A stretch of 16,493 nucleotides of DNA from CAYRGY01 sp964424075. Its GTDB lineage: Bacteria > Patescibacteriota > Gracilibacteria > UBA1369. Made by a program: the position numbers and the translations under genes. The notes beneath the pieces were generated by a model. The model was not told the origin of the DNA. It worked only from the letters and a program-made list of their open reading frames with translations, and ran no database searches. Positions 8,310 through 15,258 of the stretch are shown here, piece after piece; position 1 is the first letter of the stretch; each line of letters opens with the position of its first letter. The stretch lies in NCBI GenBank assembly GCA_964424075.1, contig CAYRGY010000008.1, forward strand, positions 1 to 16,493. The letters are read 5' to 3'.

Positions 8310-8335
8310 ATTATAAAGGCCTTTTCAAATGCCAA
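8310..8335 (-). promoter_or_regulatory. Candidate promoter of the SLH-protein gene
   Basis: On the minus strand a perfect TATAAT (8310-8315) lies 23 bases upstream of the SLH start. A TTGGCA (8330-8335) stands upstream with a 14-bp spacer, which is short for a sigma-70-type promoter, so only the -10 box is convincing. It overlaps the end of gatA. Confidence 0.35.
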
Positions 8336-9771
8336 TCGGTTTCAGCCTGATACTGATGACCAAAAGCAAAAAGCAAATCCTCACTGAACTGAGGCCCGAT
8401 TAATTGCACTCCAATAGGCAGTCCATCACTGGAAAAACCTGCCGGAATTGACAGACCGGCCAGTCCGGCTACTGAAGCCGGAATAGTATATGAATCCTGC
8501 AAATACATTTGTAAGGGATCTGCGGTATTTTCACCAATCTTAAATGCCGGAGTCGGTGCTACTGGAGTCACTAAAACATCCACCTCCTTAAATGCAGCAG
8601 CAAAATCTTCAATAATCAATGTCCGCACTTTCTGTGCCTTTTTGTAATATGCGTCAAAATATCCGGCAGACAAAACATAGGTTCCGGTCAAAATGCGACG
8701 CTTTATTTCATCTCCGAAGCCCTGATTACGGGTCATATAATATTGATCAATCAACTCCTTGACCTCGCCGGAAGGTTTCATACCAAAACGGATGCCATCA
8801 AAACGCGACAAGTTAGCGGAAAGCTCTGCCGGCATAATAATATAGTAAATCGCGACGGCATACTTAGTATAAGGAAGGCTTACTTCGCTTACCTCACAAC
8901 CAAGCTGCTCATAAACTTTTAACGAATCACGAACAACTTTCTCAACTTCAGGATCCAAACCTTCAGCAAAATATTCCTTAGGCACACCGATACGAAGCCC
9001 CGACAAATCACGACTCAATCCTCCTACATAATCAGGTACATCCACCGGAGGCGTAGTAGAATCCTTTTCATCCTGCCCGGCCACTTCCTGAAGCAGCAAT
9101 GCACAATCCTCTGCTGTCCAGGCAAAACCTCCAATAGTATCAAGAGACGACGCCATTGCTGTAACACCTGAACGTGAAACACGACCATAAGTAACTTTAA
9201 GTCCTGTTACTCCACAATATGATGCAGGCTGACGAATTGACCCACCGGTATCAGTTCCCAAAGTATACATCCCCATTCCGGCAGCAACGGCAGCGGCCGA
9301 ACCTCCAGAAGAACCACCGGCGACACGTTCATGATCCCAGGGATTTTTGGTCACACCAAAGGCAGAATGTTCAGTAGAACCACCACAGGCAAATTCATCC
9401 ATATTAGTTTTTCCCACCATCAGAAGACCGGCATCCTTCAAGCGCGTGATTGAAGTGGCATCATAAGGAGGCACAAATTCCTCCAGCATATGCGATGCAC
9501 AAGTTGTCCTCACACCGCGTGTATTAAAAATATCTTTAACTCCGGCCGGCACACCATCAAGCATTGACTTCAGTGTTCCACTCGAAGCTCTCTTATCTGC
9601 TTCCAAAGCTGCTTGGCGCGCCTTTTCAGCAGTCACAGTCAAATAAACATTCAAATTATCATTAGCAACATTAATCTGACCCAAAACTGATTCTGTCAGT
9701 TCTGAAGGTTTAAAATCCTTTTCTCTAATACCACGGGCAGCCTGTGCCAGAGTCAAATTATATAATTCCAT
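8311..9771 (-). CDS. gatA: Aspartyl/glutamyl-tRNA amidotransferase subunit A
   Basis: GatA is the glutaminase of the GatCAB complex. It frees ammonia from glutamine so that GatB can convert mischarged Glu-tRNA(Gln) or Asp-tRNA(Asn) to the correct aminoacyl-tRNA. The 486-residue length is typical. The amidase-signature triad is present: Lys79 in GVPAGVKDIF, Ser154 in AGGSSGGSAAAVAAG and Ser178 in GTDTGGSIRQPASYCG, the same residue numbers as known for the Staphylococcus aureus enzyme. The C-terminal part includes DVLVTPVAPTPAFKIGE and ASVAGLAGLSIPAGF, as expected. The ATG is one base beyond the gatC stop, and an AAGGA ribosome-binding site lies inside the end of gatC. No gatB is found in the window. 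Confidence 0.97.
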   Translation of the reverse strand: MELYNLTLAQAARGIREKDFKPSELTESVLGQINVANDNLNVYLTVTAEKARQAALEADKRASSGTLKSMLDGVPAGVKDIFNTRGVRTTCASHMLEEFVPPYDATSITRLKDAGLLMVGKTNMDEFACGGSTEHSAFGVTKNPWDHERVAGGSSGGSAAAVAAGMGMYTLGTDTGGSIRQPASYCGVTGLKVTYGRVSRSGVTAMASSLDTIGGFAWTAEDCALLLQEVAGQDEKDSTTPPVDVPDYVGGLSRDLSGLRIGVPKEYFAEGLDPEVEKVVRDSLKVYEQLGCEVSEVSLPYTKYAVAIYYIIMPAELSANLSRFDGIRFGMKPSGEVKELIDQYYMTRNQGFGDEIKRRILTGTYVLSAGYFDAYYKKAQKVRTLIIEDFAAAFKEVDVLVTPVAPTPAFKIGENTADPLQMYLQDSYTIPASVAGLAGLSIPAGFSSDGLPIGVQLIGPQFSEDLLFAFGHQYQAETDWHLKRPL

Positions 9772-9772
9772 A

Positions 9773-10078
9773 TTAATCCTTAATTATTGCTCGAACTGAT
9801 ATTGAATGATTAAGTTTTGGCAAAACAGAACAATCTAGAAGTTCATCCGGATTAGTATATTTTCTAACTTCATCCTCTCGCATTACATTTTTAAGTCCCG
9901 TTACCTGCGTAGTCATCTCAACTCCTTCAGTATCAACTTCACTTAGAATATTCATATAATCCAAAATACCATTCATCTGATTTGCATACTTAATTGCCTC
10001 GTCTTCTGAAATACCAATACGTGATAAATGCGCTATATGCTTGATTTTATCCGGAGATATTTGTTTTTCTTCTGCCAT
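9773..10078 (-). CDS. gatC: Aspartyl/glutamyl-tRNA amidotransferase subunit C
   Basis: GatC is the small belt subunit that wraps GatA and GatB and stabilises the amidotransferase complex. The 101 residues fit the family. Recognisable parts are the N-terminal helix IKHIAHLSRIGISEDEA (about 13-29), NQMNGILDYMNILSEVDTEG (about 33-52) and the late MREDEV motif (66-71), followed by the characteristic short C-terminal segment. The gene is directly upstream of gatA, and the two are almost certainly one transcript. No Shine-Dalgarno sequence precedes the ATG. A promoter-like pair lies 24-51 bp upstream. Confidence 0.93.
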   Translation of the reverse strand: MAEEKQISPDKIKHIAHLSRIGISEDEAIKYANQMNGILDYMNILSEVDTEGVEMTTQVTGLKNVMREDEVRKYTNPDELLDCSVLPKLNHSISVRAIIKD

Positions 10079-10101
10079 ATTATTAAAATTACAACACTCA
10101 G

Positions 10102-10129
10102 ATTCTACACAAAATTACTTCAAAAACAA
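10102..10129 (-). promoter_or_regulatory. Candidate promoter of gatCA
   Basis: Read on the minus strand, TTGTTT (10124-10129), a 16-bp spacer and TAGAAT (10102-10107) resemble a sigma-70-type promoter. Initiation about 7 bases downstream would leave a leader of under 20 bases before the gatC ATG. The site lies in the divergent gap shared with the proline-rich gene. Confidence 0.4.
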
Positions 10130-10144
10130 GAATTAATCTTCACT

Positions 10145-10172
10145 TTCACTAATAGCTATCCTAAGGTAGAAT
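10145..10172 (+). promoter_or_regulatory. Candidate promoter of the plus-strand cluster
   Basis: TTCACT (10145-10150), a 16-bp spacer and TAGAAT (10167-10172) precede the GTG at 10197. The -10 hexamer equals the one proposed for divergent gatCA, but the -35 match is weak. The predicted leader is about 18 bases. Confidence 0.3.
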
Positions 10173-10196
10173 CAATAAAAATCACTTTTTGAAGAC

Positions 10197-10841
10197 GTGA
10201 GCGATATTCAAATCAAACCAGCGGGAAATCAGCCAAATCAAACCGAGAATTCTAATACTCAGGCCACTAGCCCACCCCAACCAACTGCACAGCCAACTCC
10301 TGGGCCAATTAGACTTGATGCTAGTCCGGCGCCAACTCCGCCACCTCCGCCACCGACCGCTCCAACTCCGCCACCTCCGCCACCGACCGCTCCAGCTCCA
10401 ACGCCACCTCCGCCACCTCCGCCACCGACCGCTCCAACGCCGACTCAACCAACTCCGCCGCTTCATCCTTCTGCCACTCAACCTATTAAACCGCTGAATA
10501 CCTCTGAGCAAGAAGCTTCTCTAGACAAAACTCAAAATGACCACTTCAAATCATTGCGACAAGCTGCCCTGCTTTTTTTCATTTTAATCGGTACCAGCCA
10601 CATCATTACCGGTCTTATGGCCAGCAATTCGCTATATTTACCCATGTCCAATGCCATCAATCGAATGCTCGATATACCTTTCGCTGTAATTGCCGTCGTT
10701 TATGGTATTTCCAATTGGCGTATCCCTTCTGACAGTAAATTTAAAAAATCCTTTCTTGCCTTGATGATTATTAGTGCGACTTGCGTTCTATTAATTCTTC
10801 TGTATATTAACATCTTCATTCCCGACCGACTTCCCACCTAA
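10197..10841 (+). CDS. Proline-rich three-helix membrane protein of unknown function
   Basis: The 214-residue product has a long disordered N-terminal half: Gln/Asn/Thr-rich to about residue 40, then runs of Pro broken by TAPT and TAPAPT (about 44-88), ending near residue 115. Three hydrophobic segments follow at about 122-142, 158-174 and 185-207, with a short hydrophilic C-terminus. No signal peptide is present. The start is a GTG, since no ATG exists upstream before a TAA at 10176-10178, and the leader has no clear ribosome-binding site. I do not recognise the family. The Pro-rich arm could be a flexible spacer or a docking segment (inference). It is the first gene of the plus-strand cluster and ends 8 bp before the nucleotidyltransferase. 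Confidence 0.75.
   Translation: MSDIQIKPAGNQPNQTENSNTQATSPPQPTAQPTPGPIRLDASPAPTPPPPPPTAPTPPPPPPTAPAPTPPPPPPPPTAPTPTQPTPPLHPSATQPIKPLNTSEQEASLDKTQNDHFKSLRQAALLFFILIGTSHIITGLMASNSLYLPMSNAINRMLDIPFAVIAVVYGISNWRIPSDSKFKKSFLALMIISATCVLLILLYINIFIPDRLPT
10332..10391 (+). repeat. Two exact 30-bp tandem repeats encoding a Pro/Thr/Ala unit
   Basis: Bases 10332-10361 and 10362-10391 are identical 30-mers encoding a ten-residue unit of the type PTPPPPPPTA. A third, longer and diverged copy follows and ends near 10433 with the same CCACCGACCGCT segment. The 30-bp period keeps the frame, so slippage would change the length of the proline arm without breaking the protein. Confidence 0.85.
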
Positions 10842-10849
10842 CACCTAAT

Positions 10850-11341
10850 ATGTTTTGGAATAAAATACCTAAAAACGATCATAATAAGCTGGTAATGGCC
10901 TTTGGCACCTTCGATATTTTGCATGCAGGACATGAACATTTGCTAAGGCAGGCCAAAGAATATGGAGATGAAGTATTGGTAATCCTTGCCAGAGATGACA
11001 CCGTCAAGTCAGTCAAAGGTGAATATCCAACCAACAATGAAAAAAACCGTCTCAAGAATCTGCGACAAACCGAATGGGCTGACCACGTTCTTCTGGGCAA
11101 CTATGACGATAAATACAAAGTTATTCTCAAATATAAGCCTCAAACCATTGTGCTTGGCTATGACCAATTTATATTCACCCAGCGCATTGAAAAAACCCTA
11201 ATTGATGCTAATATCGATGCAAAGGTAGTCAGACTGATGCCTTATCATCCCCAGGTATACAAATCATCGCTCCTCAAAGAGCAATTAAAAGACCAAAATG
11301 TCCAAGTCCGCCAAAATAAATTTGAAAGAGCAAGCAACTAA
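10850..11341 (+). CDS. Cytidylyltransferase-fold nucleotidyltransferase, RibL/FAD-synthase-like
   Basis: This 163-residue protein has the HxGH-type nucleotidyltransferase fold, which transfers AMP or CMP from a nucleoside triphosphate to a phosphate-bearing substrate. The signature GTFDILHAGH (19-28) includes the nucleotide-binding HAGH. LARDDTVKSVKG (46-57), VLGYDQFIF (101-109) and YKSSLLK (137-143, in place of the ISSTxxR motif) follow. LGYDQ together with LARD resembles archaeal-type FAD synthetase (RibL), so FMN adenylylation is the best guess. Glycerol-3-phosphate cytidylyltransferase-like or other sugar-phosphate activity cannot be excluded. The N-terminus is about 8 residues longer than usual; the first ATG was kept, though no ribosome-binding site is seen. 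Its 3' end overlaps ftsX by 44 bp. Confidence 0.8.
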   Translation: MFWNKIPKNDHNKLVMAFGTFDILHAGHEHLLRQAKEYGDEVLVILARDDTVKSVKGEYPTNNEKNRLKNLRQTEWADHVLLGNYDDKYKVILKYKPQTIVLGYDQFIFTQRIEKTLIDANIDAKVVRLMPYHPQVYKSSLLKEQLKDQNVQVRQNKFERASN

Positions 11342-12257
11342 TTTTTTTCTGGAAACCGGTCGATCCGTCAAATTGGGTTTTACTAATGTCTGGCGCAATA
11401 AATATTTATCCCTGGCAACTGTTCTGGTCATCGCAGTTATAATCTGCATATTTAATTGCATTCTAGCAGTCAAAACCATTACTCAAAACGCCATAAACGG
11501 CTTGAATGAAAAAATTGACGTTATCATATACCTTCAAGATTCAATTAGCTTTTATGACGCAAACAGATTACAAGAACAAATTGAAAATCTTCCTGGAGTA
11601 AAGTCCGTCGACTATATTTCTAAAGAGCAAGCACTGGGACTTGTCTTAAAAACCTATCCGGAAACATCCGACTTTTTAACCAAATTTAATTTAAAGAATC
11701 CCTTACCTCCCAGCCTCAGCATTACCACTCAATCAGCACAAGACCATCAGAATGTAATCAACTATATTCAAAAAAGCAGCTACTCTCGATTTGTAGAATT
11801 CCCCGCCAGCAATTCCGACCAGGAAATTCTCTCAGCAACTGCAAAGAACCTAATTAATATTAACAATTTCATTAAACAATTGATTTTCTGGATTGTCTTT
11901 ATTTTTGTAATTGGTGGTGCTCTAGTTATTATCAATGCCATTCAACTCACCATTTACAATCGCAAAAAAGAAATTTATGTAATGCGTCTGGTAGGAGCAA
12001 CTCCTCATTTCGTCCGAACTCCTTTTGTGACGGAAGCTGCAATTTACGCACTAATTTCAATCATATTAAGCTTATTTTTCATTTATTTCGTCAGTCGCTA
12101 TTTGGGAGTAGAAAGTCTATTACTTACCGAATTTTCCAATACAGCTTTATTGGCACAGTTTATTATCATTGAAACTTTAGTTACTATTTTACTCAGTATC
12201 CTGAGCACCTTGCTCACCGTTGAAAGATATTTACAAGGAAAACTCATCTTTGACTAA
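11298..12257 (+). CDS. ftsX: Cell-division protein FtsX
   Basis: FtsX is the membrane half of the FtsEX complex, which couples ATP-driven signals at the divisome to activation of cell-wall hydrolases. The 319-residue product has the classic layout: a short cytoplasmic start with FTNVWRNKYLSLATV (28-42), TM1 about 38-60, an extracytoplasmic domain about 61-190 with KIDVIIYLQDSIS and LPGVKSVDYISKEQAL (98-113), TM2 about 193-216, then NRKKEIYVMRLVGATPHFVR (221-240), TM3 about 243-267 and TM4 about 282-306. The MRLVGAT motif is diagnostic. The ATG at 11298 overlaps the nucleotidyltransferase by 44 bp and has only a weak AAAAG upstream. An in-frame TTG at 11322 is a less likely start. Unusually, ftsE is not upstream. 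The end overlaps recO. Confidence 0.93.
   Translation: MSKSAKINLKEQATNFFLETGRSVKLGFTNVWRNKYLSLATVLVIAVIICIFNCILAVKTITQNAINGLNEKIDVIIYLQDSISFYDANRLQEQIENLPGVKSVDYISKEQALGLVLKTYPETSDFLTKFNLKNPLPPSLSITTQSAQDHQNVINYIQKSSYSRFVEFPASNSDQEILSATAKNLININNFIKQLIFWIVFIFVIGGALVIINAIQLTIYNRKKEIYVMRLVGATPHFVRTPFVTEAAIYALISIILSLFFIYFVSRYLGVESLLLTEFSNTALLAQFIIIETLVTILLSILSTLLTVERYLQGKLIFD
12235..12240 (+). promoter_or_regulatory. Ribosome-binding site deciding the recO TTG start
   Basis: AAGGAA lies 9 bases before the TTG at 12250, inside the end of ftsX. It is one of the few good Shine-Dalgarno sequences in the window and favours the 12250 start over the TTG at 12220. Confidence 0.6.
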
Positions 12258-13005
12258 ATCACGTTACTTCAGCACCAAAGCCCTGGTAATCCGCAAACAA
12301 AATCGTAATGAAAACGATTATTATTTGACTTTATTTAGCCCGGAACACGGAAAAATCAATGCCATCAGCAAAAGTTCCCGCAAAATTCTCAGTACCAAAG
12401 GAGGTCATCTGGATTCCCTAACACTTTCCCGTTTTCAACTCTACAAGCTCGGTGACAATTTGATTGTTACCCAATGTCAGACTGAAGAATCTTTCCTAGC
12501 AATTAAATCTGATTTACACAAATCATTGCATGCTCAAATAATACTGGAAATAGTCAATCGTTGCCTAACAGCGGATCAAGAAAGTCATCAATATTTTAAG
12601 CTTATTCTGGAAACAATAAAACGCATTGAATCCGGCAGTAAATATCATTTTTACTGTGAACAATTTAAAATTACACTTTTGCATCAATTAGGTATTTTAC
12701 CCGACCTTTCTCGCTGCTTTTATTCAGGCGAGAGATTTAGTGCAGAACAAATAATTTATATTGATCAAAATGGGCATCTCTGCACCACTGACACCAACCC
12801 TAATGCAGGTGAAACACTGACTCAAATTGACTTCAAACTCATTAAATTGATCAATTATATTGTTCAAGGAAATCAACTGGGAGAAAACTTTACAATTTCT
12901 GAACAAGAATTGCACTCATTGCAAGCCTTAACCAACATTTTCCTACATAACTATTTGCATCAAGATATTAAAGCCGAAAGTCTGATCAAAAAATTACATG
13001 CGTGA
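12250..13005 (+). CDS. recO: DNA repair protein RecO
   Basis: RecO acts with RecR (and RecF) in the RecFOR pathway, displacing single-strand-binding protein and loading RecA on gapped DNA. The N-terminal OB-fold is visible in STKALVIRKQNRNENDYYLT and LFSPEHGKINAISKSSRK. The helical C-terminal region has ITLLHQLGILPDLSRC and ends in the usual late helices. I chose the TTG at 12250 (251 residues) because AAGGAA at 12235-12240 sits 9 bases upstream and it gives the normal short N-terminus. Another TTG at 12220 would add ten residues and lacks a good site. The start overlaps the ftsX stop by 8 bp. The C-terminal zinc site found in many RecO proteins (two CxxC pairs) is reduced to one Cys per pair (RCFYSGE and GHLCTTD). 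The gene converges on rel with a 12-bp overlap and no terminator between them. Confidence 0.88.
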   Translation: MTKSRYFSTKALVIRKQNRNENDYYLTLFSPEHGKINAISKSSRKILSTKGGHLDSLTLSRFQLYKLGDNLIVTQCQTEESFLAIKSDLHKSLHAQIILEIVNRCLTADQESHQYFKLILETIKRIESGSKYHFYCEQFKITLLHQLGILPDLSRCFYSGERFSAEQIIYIDQNGHLCTTDTNPNAGETLTQIDFKLIKLINYIVQGNQLGENFTISEQELHSLQALTNIFLHNYLHQDIKAESLIKKLHA

Positions 13006-15207
13006 TACCTTCAAAATCCCACTGATCATGCCCAGCTTATCTACCAATTCGTCAAACTGATCCTGATTGTGCAAATCAACTACCAGTTTTCGATAGATTT
13101 TATCAAAATCTCGACGCAACACACTAAAATCAAGAATTTTAATCTTGTATTGCATCAATAAATTAACAATTTCCACAATATATCCCTGGCGTTCATTAAT
13201 TTCCAGCACCATAGCAATCTGATATTTCTGTACACTTTCAGCCTCTGACTCATCTACCAAAACTGCAGAAAGCAAACGGGAACTTTCAGCATTTTTAACG
13301 AATTTACAAGAAATCCGATGAATACTAACCATATTGTTCTTGGTGACAAAGGCTGTGATTTCATCCTGCAACTTTGGATTGCAACAATTAGCAATTCTAT
13401 AAGGAATATCTCGCTCTCCACCAATCAACAAATCCTGATTAACCTCACTTTTGGAGGTTTTCCGCTGATTAGGCAACAAATCAATTTCCTTGGGCTTTTC
13501 TTGCGAAGAATTAAATGCATTATAAACTGTTGCATAATCCTGACCATATGTATCCTCAAACACCTTTTTAGCATCCACTACACCCGATCCAATATCTTCC
13601 AACAATAATTCTCTTTCTCTAGATCCCAAACGCCTTCCTTGATAAACTCGCAAAAAATTTAAATCACTATCCAAAAGCGGAAACTTCAAGGCTCTTAGCA
13701 ACTCATTAAACTCACTTTTGCCTTGCTTCTGCAAATCCTCCTTGTCCAAATTTCTAAAAAAATTCTTAATTCGATTCCTGGCATGCTTAGTTACAACATG
13801 AGACAGCCAATGAAGTCGAGGTGAGGCATTATTATCAGTAATGATTTCCACAATATCTCCACTATTTAGCTTAGATTCAACCGACCTATGTTCTCCGTTG
13901 ATTTTTACCGACTGGCAATGATGACCGGTGTCCGGATCAATCGCATAAGCCAAATCAATTGGCGTTGCACCTTTGGGTAAATCTTTAACCAGATTATCAT
14001 CAGTCATAACAAATACCCGATTCGGGTATAAATTAATTTTAAGAGCAGCAGTTCTGGTATGATCTATCTCCAAATTTGTCCTTAAACTATTTAAAGCATT
14101 AATAAATTTCTGATCTAAATTTCCATTAATATTAGTTCTTTTATAAATCCAATGAGCAGCCAATCCATATTCCGCAAAACTATGCATATTATTAGTCCTA
14201 ATCTGAATTTCGGTAGGCTTAGAGACTTGCGGATCCAAGCCTATAATAGCGGTATGTAGACTTTGATAACCGTTCCCCTTGGGTCGAGAAATATAGTCCT
14301 TAAATCGATCAGCCCTATATTTAAATTTAGAATGCAAAAAACTCAAAATAGCATACAACTTTTGCACTTCCTCTTTACTATCCCTTTGACTATTACCTTT
14401 AGTATTAAGGATAATCCGCATAGCATAAATATCATATATTTTGTCCAGAGTACGGGATTTTTTCTTCATTTTTTTATAGATACTGAACACATTTTTTATT
14501 CGACCTGAAACTTCTACATCAAAGCCCTCTTTCCTCAGCATTTGCTTCAAGTTTACCTTGATGGCATCCATACTAACTTTAGTTTTGCCCATATAATCAT
14601 CAATATCCTTTTTAATTAAATCATAGTCTTGTGGATAACAGTATCTAAAAGCCAAATCCTCCAATTGCAAAGTAATTTGATAGAGACCTAATTGAGAAGC
14701 GATCGGAACATATACTTCCAGAATCTCTTTAGCATTAGCCTTTTGCTTTTCTTCACTTTTATATTTTAGCGTTTCCACATTTTCTATTCTATCCATCAAA
14801 CGAATCAAAATAACTCGTATATCCGAGGCCAAATGCAAAAACATTCTGGCAATCACCTTATTGTCAGATTCAGAATATCGTGCCTTGATGGAGTTAATTC
14901 TACCCAAACTTTCCACCATTTCTCTAACTTTCATGCCGAAAAGTTTCTCAATTTCTGACAAATTACACCTCCTTGAATAGCAAGCGCTTACAAGTACCGA
15001 AGCCATAATCGTATCAATATCCGGACTCATAGGTAAAATCTTCTCCACCGTCAACCTGAGTGATCTTAGATAATAAGACTCACCGGAATACCTATACAGC
15101 GAATCATAAAGATAGCGAGCATGACTCAATAATTTTTCCAATAACTTCTTTTGCTCTCCTGGAAAATACTTTGCTAATTTTTGCTCATACTTGGTTTCTA
15201 CAAACAT
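12994..15207 (-). CDS. rel: RelA/SpoT-family (p)ppGpp synthetase with degenerate hydrolase domain
   Basis: Rel proteins make the alarmone (p)ppGpp by moving pyrophosphate from ATP to GDP or GTP; many also hydrolyse it. This 737-residue protein has the full long layout. An HD-derived domain (about 30-190) is followed by the synthetase (about 230-360) with GRIKNVFSIYKKMKKK, KIYDIYAMRI (Asp259), RFKDYISRPKGNGYQSLHT (301-319), EIQIRT (Glu333) and AEYGLAAHWIYK. A TGS domain (about 395-457), helical region, CC/zinc-finger-like domain (Cys608, Cys609, His630, Cys634) and C-terminal ACT domain (about 663-735) come next. The HD site is lost: the usual HP motif reads RS (48-49), and the HDxxED region reads VSACYSR (73-79). 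Of DRxHN, DRIEN remains. The RFKD motif is the RxKD type of bifunctional enzymes. The ATG has no ribosome-binding site. Confidence 0.95.
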   Translation of the reverse strand: MFVETKYEQKLAKYFPGEQKKLLEKLLSHARYLYDSLYRYSGESYYLRSLRLTVEKILPMSPDIDTIMASVLVSACYSRRCNLSEIEKLFGMKVREMVESLGRINSIKARYSESDNKVIARMFLHLASDIRVILIRLMDRIENVETLKYKSEEKQKANAKEILEVYVPIASQLGLYQITLQLEDLAFRYCYPQDYDLIKKDIDDYMGKTKVSMDAIKVNLKQMLRKEGFDVEVSGRIKNVFSIYKKMKKKSRTLDKIYDIYAMRIILNTKGNSQRDSKEEVQKLYAILSFLHSKFKYRADRFKDYISRPKGNGYQSLHTAIIGLDPQVSKPTEIQIRTNNMHSFAEYGLAAHWIYKRTNINGNLDQKFINALNSLRTNLEIDHTRTAALKINLYPNRVFVMTDDNLVKDLPKGATPIDLAYAIDPDTGHHCQSVKINGEHRSVESKLNSGDIVEIITDNNASPRLHWLSHVVTKHARNRIKNFFRNLDKEDLQKQGKSEFNELLRALKFPLLDSDLNFLRVYQGRRLGSRERELLLEDIGSGVVDAKKVFEDTYGQDYATVYNAFNSSQEKPKEIDLLPNQRKTSKSEVNQDLLIGGERDIPYRIANCCNPKLQDEITAFVTKNNMVSIHRISCKFVKNAESSRLLSAVLVDESEAESVQKYQIAMVLEINERQGYIVEIVNLLMQYKIKILDFSVLRRDFDKIYRKLVVDLHNQDQFDELVDKLGMISGILKVSRM

Positions 15208-15213
15208 AATGAC

Positions 15214-15240
15214 TGTTCAGTGGCAATATACTACTGAACA
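15214..15240. promoter_or_regulatory. Inverted repeat around the rel -10 box, candidate operator
   Basis: The arms TGTTCAGTGG (15214-15223) and CTACTGAACA (15231-15240) pair over 10 bp with one G-T mismatch and flank a 7-base centre, CAATATA. Eight terminal bases per arm are perfectly complementary. No T run follows on either strand, so it is not a terminator. On the minus strand the centre coincides with the proposed TATATT -10 box, as expected of a repressor operator. It could instead act as an RNA hairpin just before the rel start. Confidence 0.6.
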
Positions 15241-15252
15241 AGCGAAAATCAA
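15225..15252 (-). promoter_or_regulatory. Candidate promoter of rel
   Basis: On the minus strand TTGATT (15247-15252), a 16-bp spacer and TATATT (15225-15230) match sigma-70 consensus at 4 of 6 and 5 of 6 positions. Initiation near 15218 would give a leader of about 10 bases, which agrees with the absence of a ribosome-binding site before the ATG at 15207. Confidence 0.45.
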
Positions 15253-15258
15253 AGTGAA

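Noticed and set aside
8314..8325. Palindrome AAAGGCCTTT at the end of gatA as a terminator or operator
   Set aside because: It has no loop able to form a stable hairpin and no T tract on the right side. Part of it encodes the last codons of gatA.
10332..10433. Repeated 30-bp units resembling a CRISPR array
   Set aside because: The copies are directly adjacent with no spacers, and they encode a proline-rich arm in frame. No cas genes are present.
10182..10511. Minus-strand ORF of 109 codons rich in Trp, Arg and Ser
   Set aside because: It is the complement of the CCN-rich polyproline coding region. Trp/Arg/Ser runs are what that complement must encode, and the opposite strand has membrane helices and a sensible cluster context.
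138..13005. TGA recoding as glycine or tryptophan (Gracilibacteria/Absconditabacteria or Mycoplasma code)
   Set aside because: All long genes read through without internal TGA, and recO ends naturally at TGA, so the standard bacterial code fits.
15214..15240. Terminator of the upstream membrane-protein gene
   Set aside because: The hairpin has weak AT-rich arms and no T tract after it on the minus strand. Its position around a -10 box fits an operator better.
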